NCBI RefSeq assembly: GCF_932294415.1
Contig: NC_065545.1
Location: 17,736,857-17,800,856 of the forward strand
Direction: 5' to 3'
Origin: Quercus robur
Lineage: Eukaryota; Streptophyta; Magnoliopsida; Fagales; Fagaceae
Length of the DNA stretch: 64,000 bases
The notes below the pieces were generated by a model. It was not told where the DNA came from. It saw nothing but the letters and a program-made list of their open reading frames with translations, and made no database searches. Of the stretch, positions 11,901 through 23,700 are shown piece after piece. Every line of letters begins with the position of its first letter. Position 1 is the first letter of the stretch. Both the position numbers and the translations under genes were made by a program.

Positions 11901-12459
11901 AAATTTCTTAATATACTACAGCTTTTTCTATAGTTATGATATTCTTGTTTGTGTTAAATGGTAAGTGGAAATATGCTACTGTATACCTGTGTCGCAATTA
12001 GTCAACCCAAATTAGCTGCACCATCCAACTCCTTTATGATTTCTATATAAAAGATGTAATGCTTAACATGCTTTATTTATACAGAAATGTAGGTTCTAAA
12101 ATTTGAATTGATCGAGAAGTCTAATACTATTTTATAGATATAAAAGTATGTGAGTGCTTCGGGACAGAGGATATAGGAGCTTTTAAAATCTCGTCATGTA
12201 CAATGACGCATACTTTTGCATAGACATGTAACCTATACCTAAGATACTAAAATTGCAGGCACAGACGTATGATCCTGAAGGTGAGTATGTGGCATACTGG
12301 TTACCGCAGTTACGAGCACTTCCAAAAGATAAAAGGAACTTTCCTGGGAAGTCATATATTGAGCAAGTTGTACCACTCAAGTTCAAGACTGTCAGTAAAC
12401 ACAGTAGTCAGGATATGGCTTTGGCTGCAAGACGAACCAATTTTAGAGGGAGAAAATAA
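5569..12459 (+). CDS. CRYD: Cryptochrome DASH (CRY3), organellar
   Basis: FAD-containing photolyase/cryptochrome of the DASH group, known to repair cyclobutane dimers in single-stranded DNA in plastids and mitochondria. Coding exons by splice site and phase: 5569-6004, 6739-6878, 6993-7208, 7324-7455, 7581-7655, 8255-8371, 8460-8506, 9250-9326, 9549-9624, 10137-10206, 10300-10423, 11665-11714, 12259-12459. They give 586 aa; Arabidopsis CRY3 is 569 as I recall. A Ser-rich leader precedes the photolyase N-domain ([16 protein letters not shown], near residue 100). The FAD domain shows [42 protein letters not shown] and [20 protein letters not shown]. Introns 3 and 5 start with GC. A second in-frame ATG at 5683 (codon 39) could give a shorter leader. 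Introns 5, 7, 9 and 11 exceed 500 bp and contain no gene. Confidence 0.95.
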
Positions 12460-13780
12460 AGGGGCATGATAGATAAACTTGAAAAAGACAAAGATACAGC
12501 ACGTCCTGCTTTTAATGTATGAGTGATGAGGAATTTTTTTCAGTAAGCTGTTTTTCCTTAATGCTGTTTAATTTCTTATGACTTCGACAACGTAGGAACG
12601 TAGACATCATATTTCATTTGCAAGCTTTCGAATTCATATAGGTGCAAATAAGTGAGGTTGTTGCATTGACTACAAAGGTTTTGTAGTTCAAGTAAGGGTT
12701 CAGAGGACATTTTGGATTTTCTCTACCTCTATTGTTGGTAACATGGTAAGATTTTGATATTGAGCAGTACATCTTACAACTAATAAAGCTGGTTTGTTTC
12801 CTTAAAGAATAATTATATGTATAACACTTGTGAAACACTACCTCAATTCAATATAAGTTATATAACCAATACCAATGGCCACAACCTTGGCTTCCTTCCA
12901 CATATATGGTAGCCATTGTAATCATTATGTTGATCAGCAGCTGCTACTGTACCTGAGCACTTTGAGCATCTTATGCCAATCTTTTTAATAATAATAATAA
13001 TAATAATAATATCATATTTTCCAAAAGAAAAAAAAAAAAAAGGAATGGTGTTGTGATGGAGAGAAAAGGTTTGAGCTTTAAGATTTAAAAAATATTTTTT
13101 TTTAAAAAAAAGGCTTGTGGCATGATAAGAAGATTCCATGCTGTTCTAAGAATTTCTTCCAAAAGTGAAAGCACTACAAATATTCTTAATGAAACTAAGG
13201 CGAATTTTTATTCTTTTGTAAGTGTATTGAAATGGACTGAATTAGACTTAAGTAGGTTGAATGAAATGAAATGAATCAAAGTGGGCTAAATTGGATTGAG
13301 TAGATTGAAGTGGATGGAAGTGGACCGAATTGGATCGAATGGGCCAAATGGACTTAAATAGACCGAAGTGGACTGAAATAAATCCAAATTTTTTCTGAAT
13401 CAAAATAAATCCAAATGTCTAGCTAGATTTCCACTTTGGACCTCTAAAGTCTAAGCTAGATTTGGGTTATGTTATGTTGGGTAATAATATGGTTTGGGTT
13501 GGGACTCTTTATCTCATAAAAACCTAAAAACCCTTAAACAACCCAGAAATAGAGATTGGATTAGGCTACAGCCCCATAGCCAAAAACAAATTGTTAATTA
13601 ACAGTCTGGCCCAAGCGCTTCTATTGACCCAAAAAAAAAAAAAACATATCTGGGAAACACAAAGTGGAAGATGTAAAGAATCTCGCAGGGTGTATAGCCT
13701 CGCGACACAGCCGTGAAGCCTGGATTGACTAACCAAAGAAGCAGCAGCAGCCAGCACCTACCACCAAATCACACCCTAAT

Positions 13781-13784
<4 letters not shown>
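12460..13784. other. Spacer between CRYD and the PPR gene, with degenerate repeats
   Basis: This holds the CRYD 3' UTR and the PPR promoter. An (AAT)n microsatellite lies at about 12985-13011. From about 13226 to 13385 a degenerate repeat of roughly 10 bp (variants of GTGGAcTGAA, AaTGGAcCGA) occurs about 15 times. Minus-strand frames here have no recognisable product. Confidence 0.6.

Positions 13785-13814
<30 letters not shown>
13785..13814. repeat. (AG)15 microsatellite just upstream of the PPR start
   Basis: Fifteen AG repeats end 10 bp before the proposed ATG at 13825 and so are probably transcribed in the 5' UTR. The neighbouring gene has a CT tract in the equivalent place. Confidence 0.9.
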
Positions 13815-13815
<1 letters not shown>

Positions 13816-13824
13816 ACACAACAA

Positions 13825-16642
13825 ATGGCTGTGAGTTTAAATTTCCTGTATTTGGATTTGTATTTTGGCTCTCTCTGATTGATTGAAATGTGGTCTCTAT
13901 CTCTCTTTCAGCTACTAATTGGGTGTGGAGAATCGTCGTCTTCGGCGTCCCACATTGTTGTTCTACGATACTTGAATCGAGCCCTAGACTCCATCAAGCA
14001 CGACATTTCTCACCTCTTCGCCAATCTTTTCTGCTTCAAAACCAACTTCGATTCAAACGTCAAGTAACTTTTACTAACTCTTTCTCTACTCCTCCTTCAC
14101 ACTCTTTTTCACTCTGGGTGAATTTGTGAGTGTGGAATTTTTTGTTTTTGTTTTTATTTGATTTTCTTAAAATTAATTTGTGAAGGAGTTGTGGGAATGA
14201 GGATATAATGCCTTCGTCTTTTGAGGATCTGTTGGCAACCATTGGCGAGCGTTGCGAATTGAGAGCTCGAGACTGGTTTTCGAAGAAGAAAGATGATAAA
14301 GGGGATCCATATGCTGTTTTCAATGTGTTGGATACAATGCTAAAGGACAGTTTGGAACGTTTGAAATTGATGAGGTCAGTCTTTTGATGTTTTGGGTACA
14401 ATGCTAAAGGTTCATATTTGTCTCTCTCAGTTTTTTGAATAAAAGTTTATGAATAGACTATTGCAAGGGCTGTAACTTTTACTAGGAGAAAAACATAGGG
14501 ACTTGAAATTATCATTATATGATGATGGATAATGTTACTTGGGAATGAGTATTGATAGCTGGATTTTTGCTTTTAATGGATGGCTATATGACCAGAGCAA
14601 TTTCAGCAATTTATAGTGAAATTTTTTGGTTTTTCGATAGTAAAAGAAAGAAAGAATATTCCTTTGTTTAATATTATTTGCCTTAATATTGATGTATTTG
14701 TTTTGCCAAGTTCAGGTTTTCAAGAATTGAACGGTCCTATTGAATGACTGACTTAAATATATTCTACTTGTCACTGTTGGCAACTGAAGATTGATTTTTT
14801 TTTTTTTATATATAATTTTTAATTTATTTATCGATATATTTTTGATTAGAACGAATGAGGGAGGGGGATTCAAATCCTGGTTTTTCCTGTGGGAAGAATG
14901 CAGGAATGCCACTGACCCACAAGGCTTTTGGCATCAAAAATTGAAAATATTTGACATGTACAACTAAATGTGTGTAAGAATAAGATGCCTATAAAAAAAA
15001 GGTTTGTAAGATGCAATTGTTCGTTGGTTTTTGACTCCCTTATGTGACAATGGGATATTAAATATTGTTGAGGAATGTTTGTCAAGTCTGGCGAATGAGT
15101 TCGGTCATACAAGAGCTTTTGATTAGTTATGCTGGAATATGTCTGACAATATTCTTATTATTTGTTATATGATTCTAGAGTTTATAGCATGTCTTCTGTT
15201 TTTACCTTAAATTATGCAGGGAAAGCATAGTTCTGGCAGAGATTGGTGTTCAAGGGTGCACTTTGGAAGTAAATTATGCTGAACATGCACAAATAATTAG
15301 GAATTTGTGTTTGGAGGGTAAGGTGGGTGTGGCTCTATGGCTTCGAAGAAAAATGATACATAAAGGTGTTGTTCCTGATGTATTTACACACAATTATCTT
15401 GTAAATGGACTTTGTAAAACTGGTGACTTGGAGAAGACAGATTGGCTTATTAGGGAGATGGTAGAAATGGGTCCCACTCCCAATTGTGCCACATTCAACA
15501 CTTTCATCAAGGGTTATTGCCTCATGAATAATGTAGATAGAGCTCTCTATCTTTTCTCTACTATGGCTAATTGTGGTATCATGCCAAATAGAGTTACGTG
15601 TAACATACTTGTACATGCATTGTGCAAGAGAGGTCTTTTGGAGGAGGCTGGGAAGCTTCTTGGAGAGATATTAGAGGAAGATAATGACAACAGAACATCA
15701 GATTTAATTACCTCAACCATACTTATGGATGGTTACTTTAAGAGTGGAGATATGGCTCAGGCTCTTAGTCTTTGGGATGAGATGGTCCAAAATAATACCC
15801 GAATCGATGTTGTTGCATATAATGTCCTTATCCATGGATTTTGTTTGAGTCGGCACATGAGCCTTGCATATAGGTATTTATGTGATATGCTTAAAAGAGG
15901 TGTACTTCCTGATGTTTTTACTTATAATACTCTTATATCTGCTCTTTGCAAAGTTCAAGAATTTGATGAGGCTTCTTATATCTATGGTGTTATGTCAAGC
16001 TTGGGAGTTAATCCTGATCCCATTTCATACAAAATTATTATTCAAGGCTTATGTGTTTATGGAAATGCCGTCAGAGCTTATGAGTATCTTATTTTTATGC
16101 TAGAACATTCAATAGTGCCCGAGCCTCACATATGGAACCTAATAATTGATTGTTATGGAAGATGTGGAGATCTTGGTAGTGCATTCTCCATCAGAGATAA
16201 AATGTTGGCTTTTGGTGTTCAGCCAAATGTGTTTACCTATAATGCACTGATTCATGCACAAGTAAAAGGAGGGAACATTGCTGATGCTTATTCTCTTAAG
16301 AAGGAGATGCTTCTGTCTGGCCTTTATCCTGATGTTGTTACTTATAATTTATTGATAGGCGCAGCTTGTAACGTAGGGCACATCCGTATAGCACTTCAAT
16401 TAAATGATGAAATGCTGAGAAGGGGATATGATCCTGATATAATAACTTACACTGAACTCATTAGAGGTCACTGTATTAGAGGCAACATGAAGGAAGCTTT
16501 AGAGCTTTTTGTGAAGATACAAAGATCTGGTTTACCAATTGATCATGTTCCGTTTCAGATACTTATTAAGAAGTACTGCAGACTGAGGGAGCCTGACATG
16601 GCATTTGACCTCTATCAGAAGTGGTTAACTAGGGACAAATGA
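13825..16642 (+). CDS. P-class pentatricopeptide repeat protein (At5g24830-like)
   Basis: PPR proteins bind specific RNAs in mitochondria or plastids and guide processing or translation. Exons: 13825-13830, 13912-14063, 14186-14374 and 15220-16642, giving 589 aa. The last exon carries about 12 tandem 35-residue P-type motifs, recognisable by phrases such as VFTHNYLVNGLCKTGDL, CATFNTFIKGYCLMNNVD, VFTYNTLISALCKVQEFD and DVVTYNLLIGAACNVGH. No E, DYW or SMR domain follows, so the class is P. The ATG at 13825 has a good context (ACAAATGGCT) and is followed at once by a GTGAGT donor, leaving only Met-Ala in coding exon 1. An unspliced in-frame ATG at 13888 (MWSLSLFQLLIGCGE) is the alternative start. 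Residues 1-115 are not PPR-like. The third intron (845 bp) carries a SINE-like insert. The target RNA is unknown. Confidence 0.85.
14790..14935 (-). mobile_element. tRNA-type SINE remnant in a PPR intron
   Basis: Read on the minus strand, the segment begins near GCCTTGTGGGTCAGTGGCAT (A-box-like). It has GGATTTGAATCC (B-box-like, + strand 14867-14878) and ends in an A/T-rich tail matching the T-run at about 14796-14808. No target duplication was recognised. Confidence 0.55.
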
Positions 16643-18095
16643 GATTGTCATCTTTAATGGACTTTATTTATGCAAAGGCATGGTGGAGTTGATCCTGGAA
16701 AATAAGGGCCAACTTTAGCTTGGAAGTCAGAGCTTCTGCCTTGGAGAATTCTATATGATGGTGGCCATTTTTTGCTTGTGGTGAATGTGCAACTTCCATC
16801 TACTCCTCAAAAATGTATGTGTCTTTCTGAATGTTCCATGCATTCTTTTTGGTATGTTGAAATATTTTTGTATTGATTGCCACTTCTATGTTAGGTCTGG
16901 TGTTTCAAACCTAGCCCTCCACTCATGTATTCCCTTTCTTATTTTCATAGGATTGATCATTATCATCATCATTATTTGATTTAGATGGGAAATGCAATGC
17001 AAGGGCCACTCATACACAGATGTTATTGGGATCACTGGAGTGCATCTTGCCTACACACTGTACTGGTGAAGTAATCGTCATATTCGAGAGAGCAAAGGTT
17101 TGCTGGATGCGATCACTGTAAATCACAGGTTCAGATGGTCAGCAGCATCATAATCAGGTAAGCACCCTCAATATTGTTGCTGCTGCTAGTCGTAACATGA
17201 TTTAGATGCTGGGATCAGTTAGACTTATCCCCCACACCAGAGAGAGAGATTTTTACTTGTGGTTGGACCTGGTAATTGCACATGATAGGTGGTGCTTTGT
17301 GCCTCTAAGCTAGCTTTGGGAAAACCCTGAAGATTTAAGGTTAACATAAGAATAACTCTGTTTCCGGTAGCCCTAAAAAAATTAATCCAAATCTGTTAAT
17401 TGTCTTTATTGAATTTGGGGGACTTTATTTTGTGGATTGTGTATATTGGTGCACATGATATAAATACTTTAAAAATTGAACAGATAGAAGAACTGGATTA
17501 GCCACTATTCTTTTGCTTTAGAAAGAATGAAGTGTATTCATATATTCAAGCATCAAAAAAAAAAAAATTAATATATTTTTTAATTTATATTTTAGATTTG
17601 GGTTGGTGTTATTTTTTGCAGGACATATAAGTAGAAATAAAGGAAACAGCACCAGGCATGTGACAAAATTTCATACAGGGACTGAATCCGTACACACAAC
17701 TGGAAGACACCAATTTAATTCTTCATCCTTTCATCACTAGTAGGAGAATATGGTCTCTCTACTGTAGCATGGTGCAGTAGTTATAGGTTCTAAAACTGGT
17801 AACAAATTCCTCTTAGACTCTGTCCCTCACTGAATTGTTTATTTAGAAATCTAAGGGCTAAAATAGTTTACTTTATGGATTAAAAAAAAGGATATGCTTG
17901 ACTTCAGATATACAAGAAAAGTGAATCATTTTGAGGAAATATTGATAAGATTTTTCATTTTCTTTCTTTCTTTCTTTCTTTGACAACATTGAACATAAAG
18001 GCTGGAAAGGGAAAATGCTTCTTTTCCCCTTGCATGTGCATGCATGCATGCATGTTTTATTTATTTATTTTTATTTTAAGTTACATGTGCACCCT

Positions 18096-18213
18096 AGTGC
18101 CAAGAACTTTGTAGGATGGCATTGCCTGGTTTCCTTTATGAGGAGAACTAGGACTCAAGTCCTCCCTCTCACTTGTAACATTTGAATTAACAAAAAAACA
18201 ACAAAAAAGTTAC
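18096..18213 (+). mobile_element. SINE-like remnant (+)
   Basis: TGTAGGATGGCATTGCCTGG resembles a pol III A box and AGGACTCAAGTCCTCCCTC a B box. The segment ends in an A-rich tail (about 18190-18207). The boxes are degenerate, so this is probably an old copy. Confidence 0.5.
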
Positions 18214-18270
18214 ACATGCACCCGGTGAGTGTTGAACCCTAGATTTCACCTTTCAACCCATTCTTCTTTT
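18208..18270 (-). mobile_element. SINE fragment (-), same family as the copy at 54.9 kb
   Basis: GTTACACATGCACCCGGTGA and the following GTTGAACCCTAG block resemble the 3' part of the minus-strand SINE at 54.9 kb (GTTACACGCGCACCCAGTAG, then CTTGAACCAAGGACCTC). It abuts the previous SINE tail, so one probably inserted beside the other. Confidence 0.5.
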
Positions 18271-20747
18271 TCCATTAGATGTAAGCTTTATAGACTACTC
18301 ATGAACATTACTGTTTCTTGGGATGCCACTGAGAGTTATGTCCTGCAACCTATCATCAATTGCACAAATTTTAGCCTCCTATGATCTTAGGACACCCTCC
18401 CATGCTCACCCTTCTTAGAATTAGTTATTATTCAATTTCTTCATATGCAGTAAAATGAAAGGAAAAAAGGGAAAAAATAATAATAAAGAAAATAAAAATT
18501 GTTACATGGATGCTCTAAGATGGCAAAATATTCAAAGATTTACCATTGGCACTGTTAATATAATTGAAGGAGGCTGCAGCCCATGGATTTTGAGTGTTAT
18601 TGTTGACAAGTATTTATAACCTTATAATTGGTCACTGTTTCACCTCTTACTTCCAAGAGTTCAAAGTGTTCTGCTTATAAACTGGAAACTTGCCTGGATT
18701 ACAAATCCATCAATTTGAAGCATTGGATTGACTCTTGATTGTAAGTAAATTAACTGTGAGGCACAGGCACTGCTTAGTGTTTTGGTGTAACATTCAGAGT
18801 AATCTCTCTCTCAAACATTAAAAGGATATCAATGGCAGATTTTTAACTGCAAGGATAAAATGGTGACTGGGGATGTTGCATCGTGGTTGGTTCAAAGTAA
18901 TCAAAACAACAACATCCTTGCCCTTTTCCTCTACCAATTTATGTTGATTCATTGCTAGGAGTCATTCTTCAGTTTTTTTGCTTAAAATCATCTAACATTA
19001 GTGTTCACGAGAAAAGTTGAGAGATTAGAGGGAGATCCCAAAAAAAAAAAAAAAAAACGAAACTTTGGTCCACAGTGGAGAGCAAAAATGACGTTAAACG
19101 ATGGTAAATGCAATGAGCTACAAAAACCCACGTGTTAAGGATTTACTCTCTTTATTTTCTTTTCTTGTCAATTAAGTCATGTAGTGGGATTAGAACCCGA
19201 GTGTTCTCTTTCCAGCTCATATTTAGTGCTTCTCTGGTGTAACTAAAATAAACTTTGATGTAGCAATTAAACCAAAAGCTGTCTTTCTTGTAGCTATCTG
19301 TATTGATTAATAAGTAGACTCTCGCTTCACTGTATACTCTCCTTTATGGAAAATTATTGTGTACTCTCGAAAGATTATAAGTACAGTACGTATTTTTTTC
19401 TCTCATATGAATAGTGGGTCCCACTAATTAAATTCATGGTGTGGAGAAGCCTTTATTTCTTAGTCTTGAAAACCGAGGAATTAGAGTTGATTTTGAAGGG
19501 GATTCATGCAACTTGATCTTAAATTCTCAACCACTAAAGATGACTCCTCTGAAGTCAATTGGGTCGTTCAACCCATTGTTGAAGATACCTAAACAAGTGA
19601 ATTTTTTAATTTTTTTTGCTTATAAATTAGTCTATTGTGTTGCAAATGGTAAAGCGGGTCTATTTCCATGAATAAAAAACTGAATAAATTGATTGAATAA
19701 ATAAAAAGGATAAATTATATATGAGATGGATATTATTCATCTTAATCATCTTGAAAACTTGCTAATATAAAAAATAAATAAAAAAATACAATCCCAATTG
19801 AATTTGATGAAATTCACGTGGAATTAAAAAATATATTGAAATAGGTAATATTTCTTAAAACTTAAAAGGGTTGAAGGTGTACATTAATCTTCCACTATAA
19901 AAAATATTTTTTCTCTTCTTAAAAATCAAAAGAGTCGGTAGCAAAAGATAAATTAGTCACTTTTTTTATTAGGTAAATTAAAATTACAGTAGTTGAAATG
20001 ACAGCCCAGTTAACGGCAACCATTTGTCTAAAATATCAGGAGAGTCAACGCTGAATCGAGATTAAAAAGCTTGGGTAAAAAAAAATGTAGACAGAGATTC
20101 TAGAAGAAGTGGGAAAATGAAATGAAGAAAGCAAAGGCGTTGGAAAGTGGGGAGAAGGAGAATACATGATAATTGGGAAATGAAATTGAGTGGAATCGAA
20201 GTCTCTCTGTTATTTATAGCATTTATCGTTGGTTAAAATTGTCAACAAAAAAAAGAATATTACTGAAGAGCTTTGTTGAAGCTCCTCGACGTACGTGCGT
20301 GGCAGCACCGCGTTAACCGAAAGCATAAGCCCAGATCCCACCCCCACCCTCCTCCACTCCCTAAACATTTCTGAAAAAGACCATTTTTTTTATTTTCTTA
20401 AGAAACAAACACAAACTCACACACACACACTCGCATACTCAATCGTAGATGCTGCCTCGTTTTTTCATAGCATAATAATTACTCTTCTTACGTTTCGTTT
20501 TTCACACGGACTTCATTTCCCGATTCTCATCATTACCCCTTCTCTCTCTCTCTGTGCGTGTGTGTTGAGATCTGAAGAAAAAGAAAAAGAAGATTGAGAT
20601 TCGTTGATTGAAGCTTCTTATCTTGAACGTTTTCTGGTAATTTCTAGATCTATTCTCTTTTCCTTCGTTTTCGGATTCATGATCTTCTTCTTCAGTTTTT
20701 TGATTTGGTTATAGTTTGAGCCTATTTGTAGATTTGGAGAGGAGAAA

Positions 20748-23700
20748 ATGGCGGAGGACAAAGGGATTGGAGAAGGTGAGAACAAAGACGCTAGTACTGG
20801 TGCTACCGACAGCAGTGACAAGAAGAAGACGCAGCGCCTGGGAATTCTCTCTCGCGTTTGGAAAGGAATCTTTAGATTACACGGCGATGATTTCGAGAAG
20901 AGATTGCAGTACATTTCTAAGGAAGAGGCTGCTGTTGTTGCCAGATTGAAGCGGAGATCATATACTTGGAGAAGGATGACTCGGAATCTTATTGTAATCT
21001 CTGTCATTTTGGAGGTACTTCTTATTTGTTACTTTGTTATTATTGGCTTTGATTTGGTGTCCTTCTAGTTCAACGCCTGGCTGGTGTTATGCATTTTTTA
21101 TTAGAATATGGGCTTGTGTAAGAGTAAGAGTAGGAATGATTCAATTTGCAGATTATTTTTTTATTTTTTTATTTTTTATTTTTTTGCTTCATGCAAGTTC
21201 TTTTAGTGCGAAATAGAGAGGGGAAAAAAATTGGAACAAACACATAATTACATATCGCCAATGTTGTTGAAGTGAATTACTTTCAATATTTCAGCAAAGA
21301 GCTTTGTAGCTCAACTAGTTGGTACCTTCTGGTGCTTCCATTGGGGACATTCAGGGTTCAAACCACCCCCCCACACTGTGTAACTATTGAATTATAAAAA
21401 AATTTCTATATTTCAATGTTTTTTATTGAAAGACTGACTTGTCTGGTATGTTCTTAGATACCCTCACACAAACAAACACGCAAAAACCTGTAAAGAGACT
21501 TTTTTTTTTTTTTTTTTTTGTATAGGTAATAATAATTTTATTGAAAAAATGAACATCGTGTTTATGATGATGAACACTCTGGACATGAAGAAAATACAAA
21601 AAGCTCAAGAGCTAAAGCTAACAGATTGTCAGAAAGCAGAAATTGAAATACATTGTGTAAAACCCCAAATACAAGCCCACTGAAACAAAGCACCAAAAAG
21701 AAGATGTTTTAAAAGATCTAAGGATCTCTCATTATTTTCAAAGATAAGGTTATTACGTTCCTGCCAAACTAACCAGACAAACATGTAAAGAGACATATAT
21801 ATGTATATTCTCACTTATGAACAATAGGAAATGATGACTGACCCACGATAATTGGATTAGAAAGTGGCTATTTTCAATTATGTACACAATTTTATTGTTA
21901 CACCCTTGTCATATAACAAGTAATTTTGTCCATTGAAAGAAATTCACATGTCTTTGAAGATAAAGATTCTTCATTTCTCCTTCTTAAGACGCAGCTAGTG
22001 GGCACATTACTTTCATGGCCAGGCTCACTCCTTTTCTCCTGATTATGCTTCTCATTTGTTGTCTTTCATAGATAGTATCACTATATGCTGAATTTTATTT
22101 TCTGTTTCTTTGTATGGTGTGCGGTATACAGGAAGTATACTATGTCTCATTTTTTTTAAACTCTTTTAATGAATTATTTACTTTTTTCTGATAAAAAAAA
22201 TAATGCCCATTGAAGGTTTATTACAACAACATGGATAATGCAATAGCGTCTTACATAACAATACTTATCAAAAAGCGTACTCTAAATTTATTATGGACTT
22301 CTTGTAATGTATGTGCAATATCTTTGTTTATTCTTATACAGAAAAATCTCATTTACAGTAATGTTGCAATGATATATTCATACCTACCAAAAAAAAAGGT
22401 AACGGGTAGATAGAATTATAAGTAATAATAAGGTGAAACTATATATATTTAACAACGTAAAGAACAAAAGGAAATGGAAAGTGATTGGGGATAAAATAGT
22501 AATTTTCCTTCCCCCTATTTTGGAGAGACATATTTGTGGGCCTAGGTAGAAAACACCATCCCACCCATGCAAACTCTCCTTGATTGGAGTGTAGCTTTGT
22601 CTCATTCTTCTTGTTTTTCCCTTCTTGTTCTACTTGATCATTGTAATTTTGGTTCCTAATTTTTGCCCCCACAATACATCCCCAATGTACTCGGGTTGGC
22701 TACTTTTTTGATAATATTTTACATTACCTATCAAAAAAAAAAAAACCCTCCGACCCTTTTTTCTTCCCTTCTTGTTTTCTCAAAGAATAGGTGAAAACAC
22801 CCATCTCTCCTCTCTTTGCTTCACCCCATTTTCTATCCTCCCTAAAATCCCCCGAACAAAATAGATGTTTTGGGTTTTACCTAAATTAGTTTCAATTTTC
22901 AGGTTATTGCCATTGGTTATGCAATTGCGACAACAAGATCAATGGATTTGGACTGGAAGATGAGAGCATTTCGGATTTTGCCAATGTTTCTTTTGCCTGC
23001 TTTATCTTCTTTTTCATATTCAGCATTTGTAAGCTTCACAAGGATGCGTAAGTATCTCAACTTTACATCTAGCTTGTTGTCTCAAAATTTGTCTATTACA
23101 TGTCCATTGTGCACTTTAAATCTTTGTTTTTATTTATCCCACAAAACTTTGTTGTACCCACAAGACTTCAGCTCTACCTAATTTGACAATTTTGCTCCAA
23201 ATTACACTTTATAGAGTTTGTTGCTCTTTCCCATGCTTTAAGAAGTCTCTTAGCATTTTCTCTTATCACGTTTTGGAATTTTTGATGTTAGTTCCTACTA
23301 TAAAGCTTTGAGTGGAAACTGGGATCGTAGGTTTCCATTGAAGAATATATGGACAACAAGGATTCTGCTCAAGGTTGCATTTTTGGTTGGACAACTGCAT
23401 TGTGGAAGATTTTGACAGTGGATAGGCTTTGTAATAAAAGGGGTATAGCTATAGAAGATTGGTGGTGTGTGTGCAAGGAAAGTGGAGAAATAGTAGATCA
23501 TCTCCTACTCCATTATTTTGTAGCAGGAGGAGAACTCTGGTCTGGTCATTGGTCTTTTCTTTATTTGGGGTTAAATGGGTGATGCCATTGCTTGATGGCA
23601 AAGGAAGTGTGGTCAGGCTAGATATTGCAAAATTTGGAAGGCTATTCTGTTATGTCTTATGTGGGTTATTTGGAGAGAAAGGAATGTTTGAATCTTTGAA

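Larger units (their letters stand above)
16643..20747. other. Spacer between PPR and Lunapark genes
   Basis: It contains the PPR 3' UTR, AT-rich DNA, a TTTC microsatellite near 17960-17980, a CATG repeat near 18038-18052, SINE remnants near 18.1-18.3 kb and the Lunapark promoter. About 20520-20747 is pyrimidine-rich and probably the 5' leader; a leader intron (donor about 20637, acceptor about 20731) is possible but unproven. A 76-codon frame at 19441-19671 matches no family I know. Confidence 0.5.
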
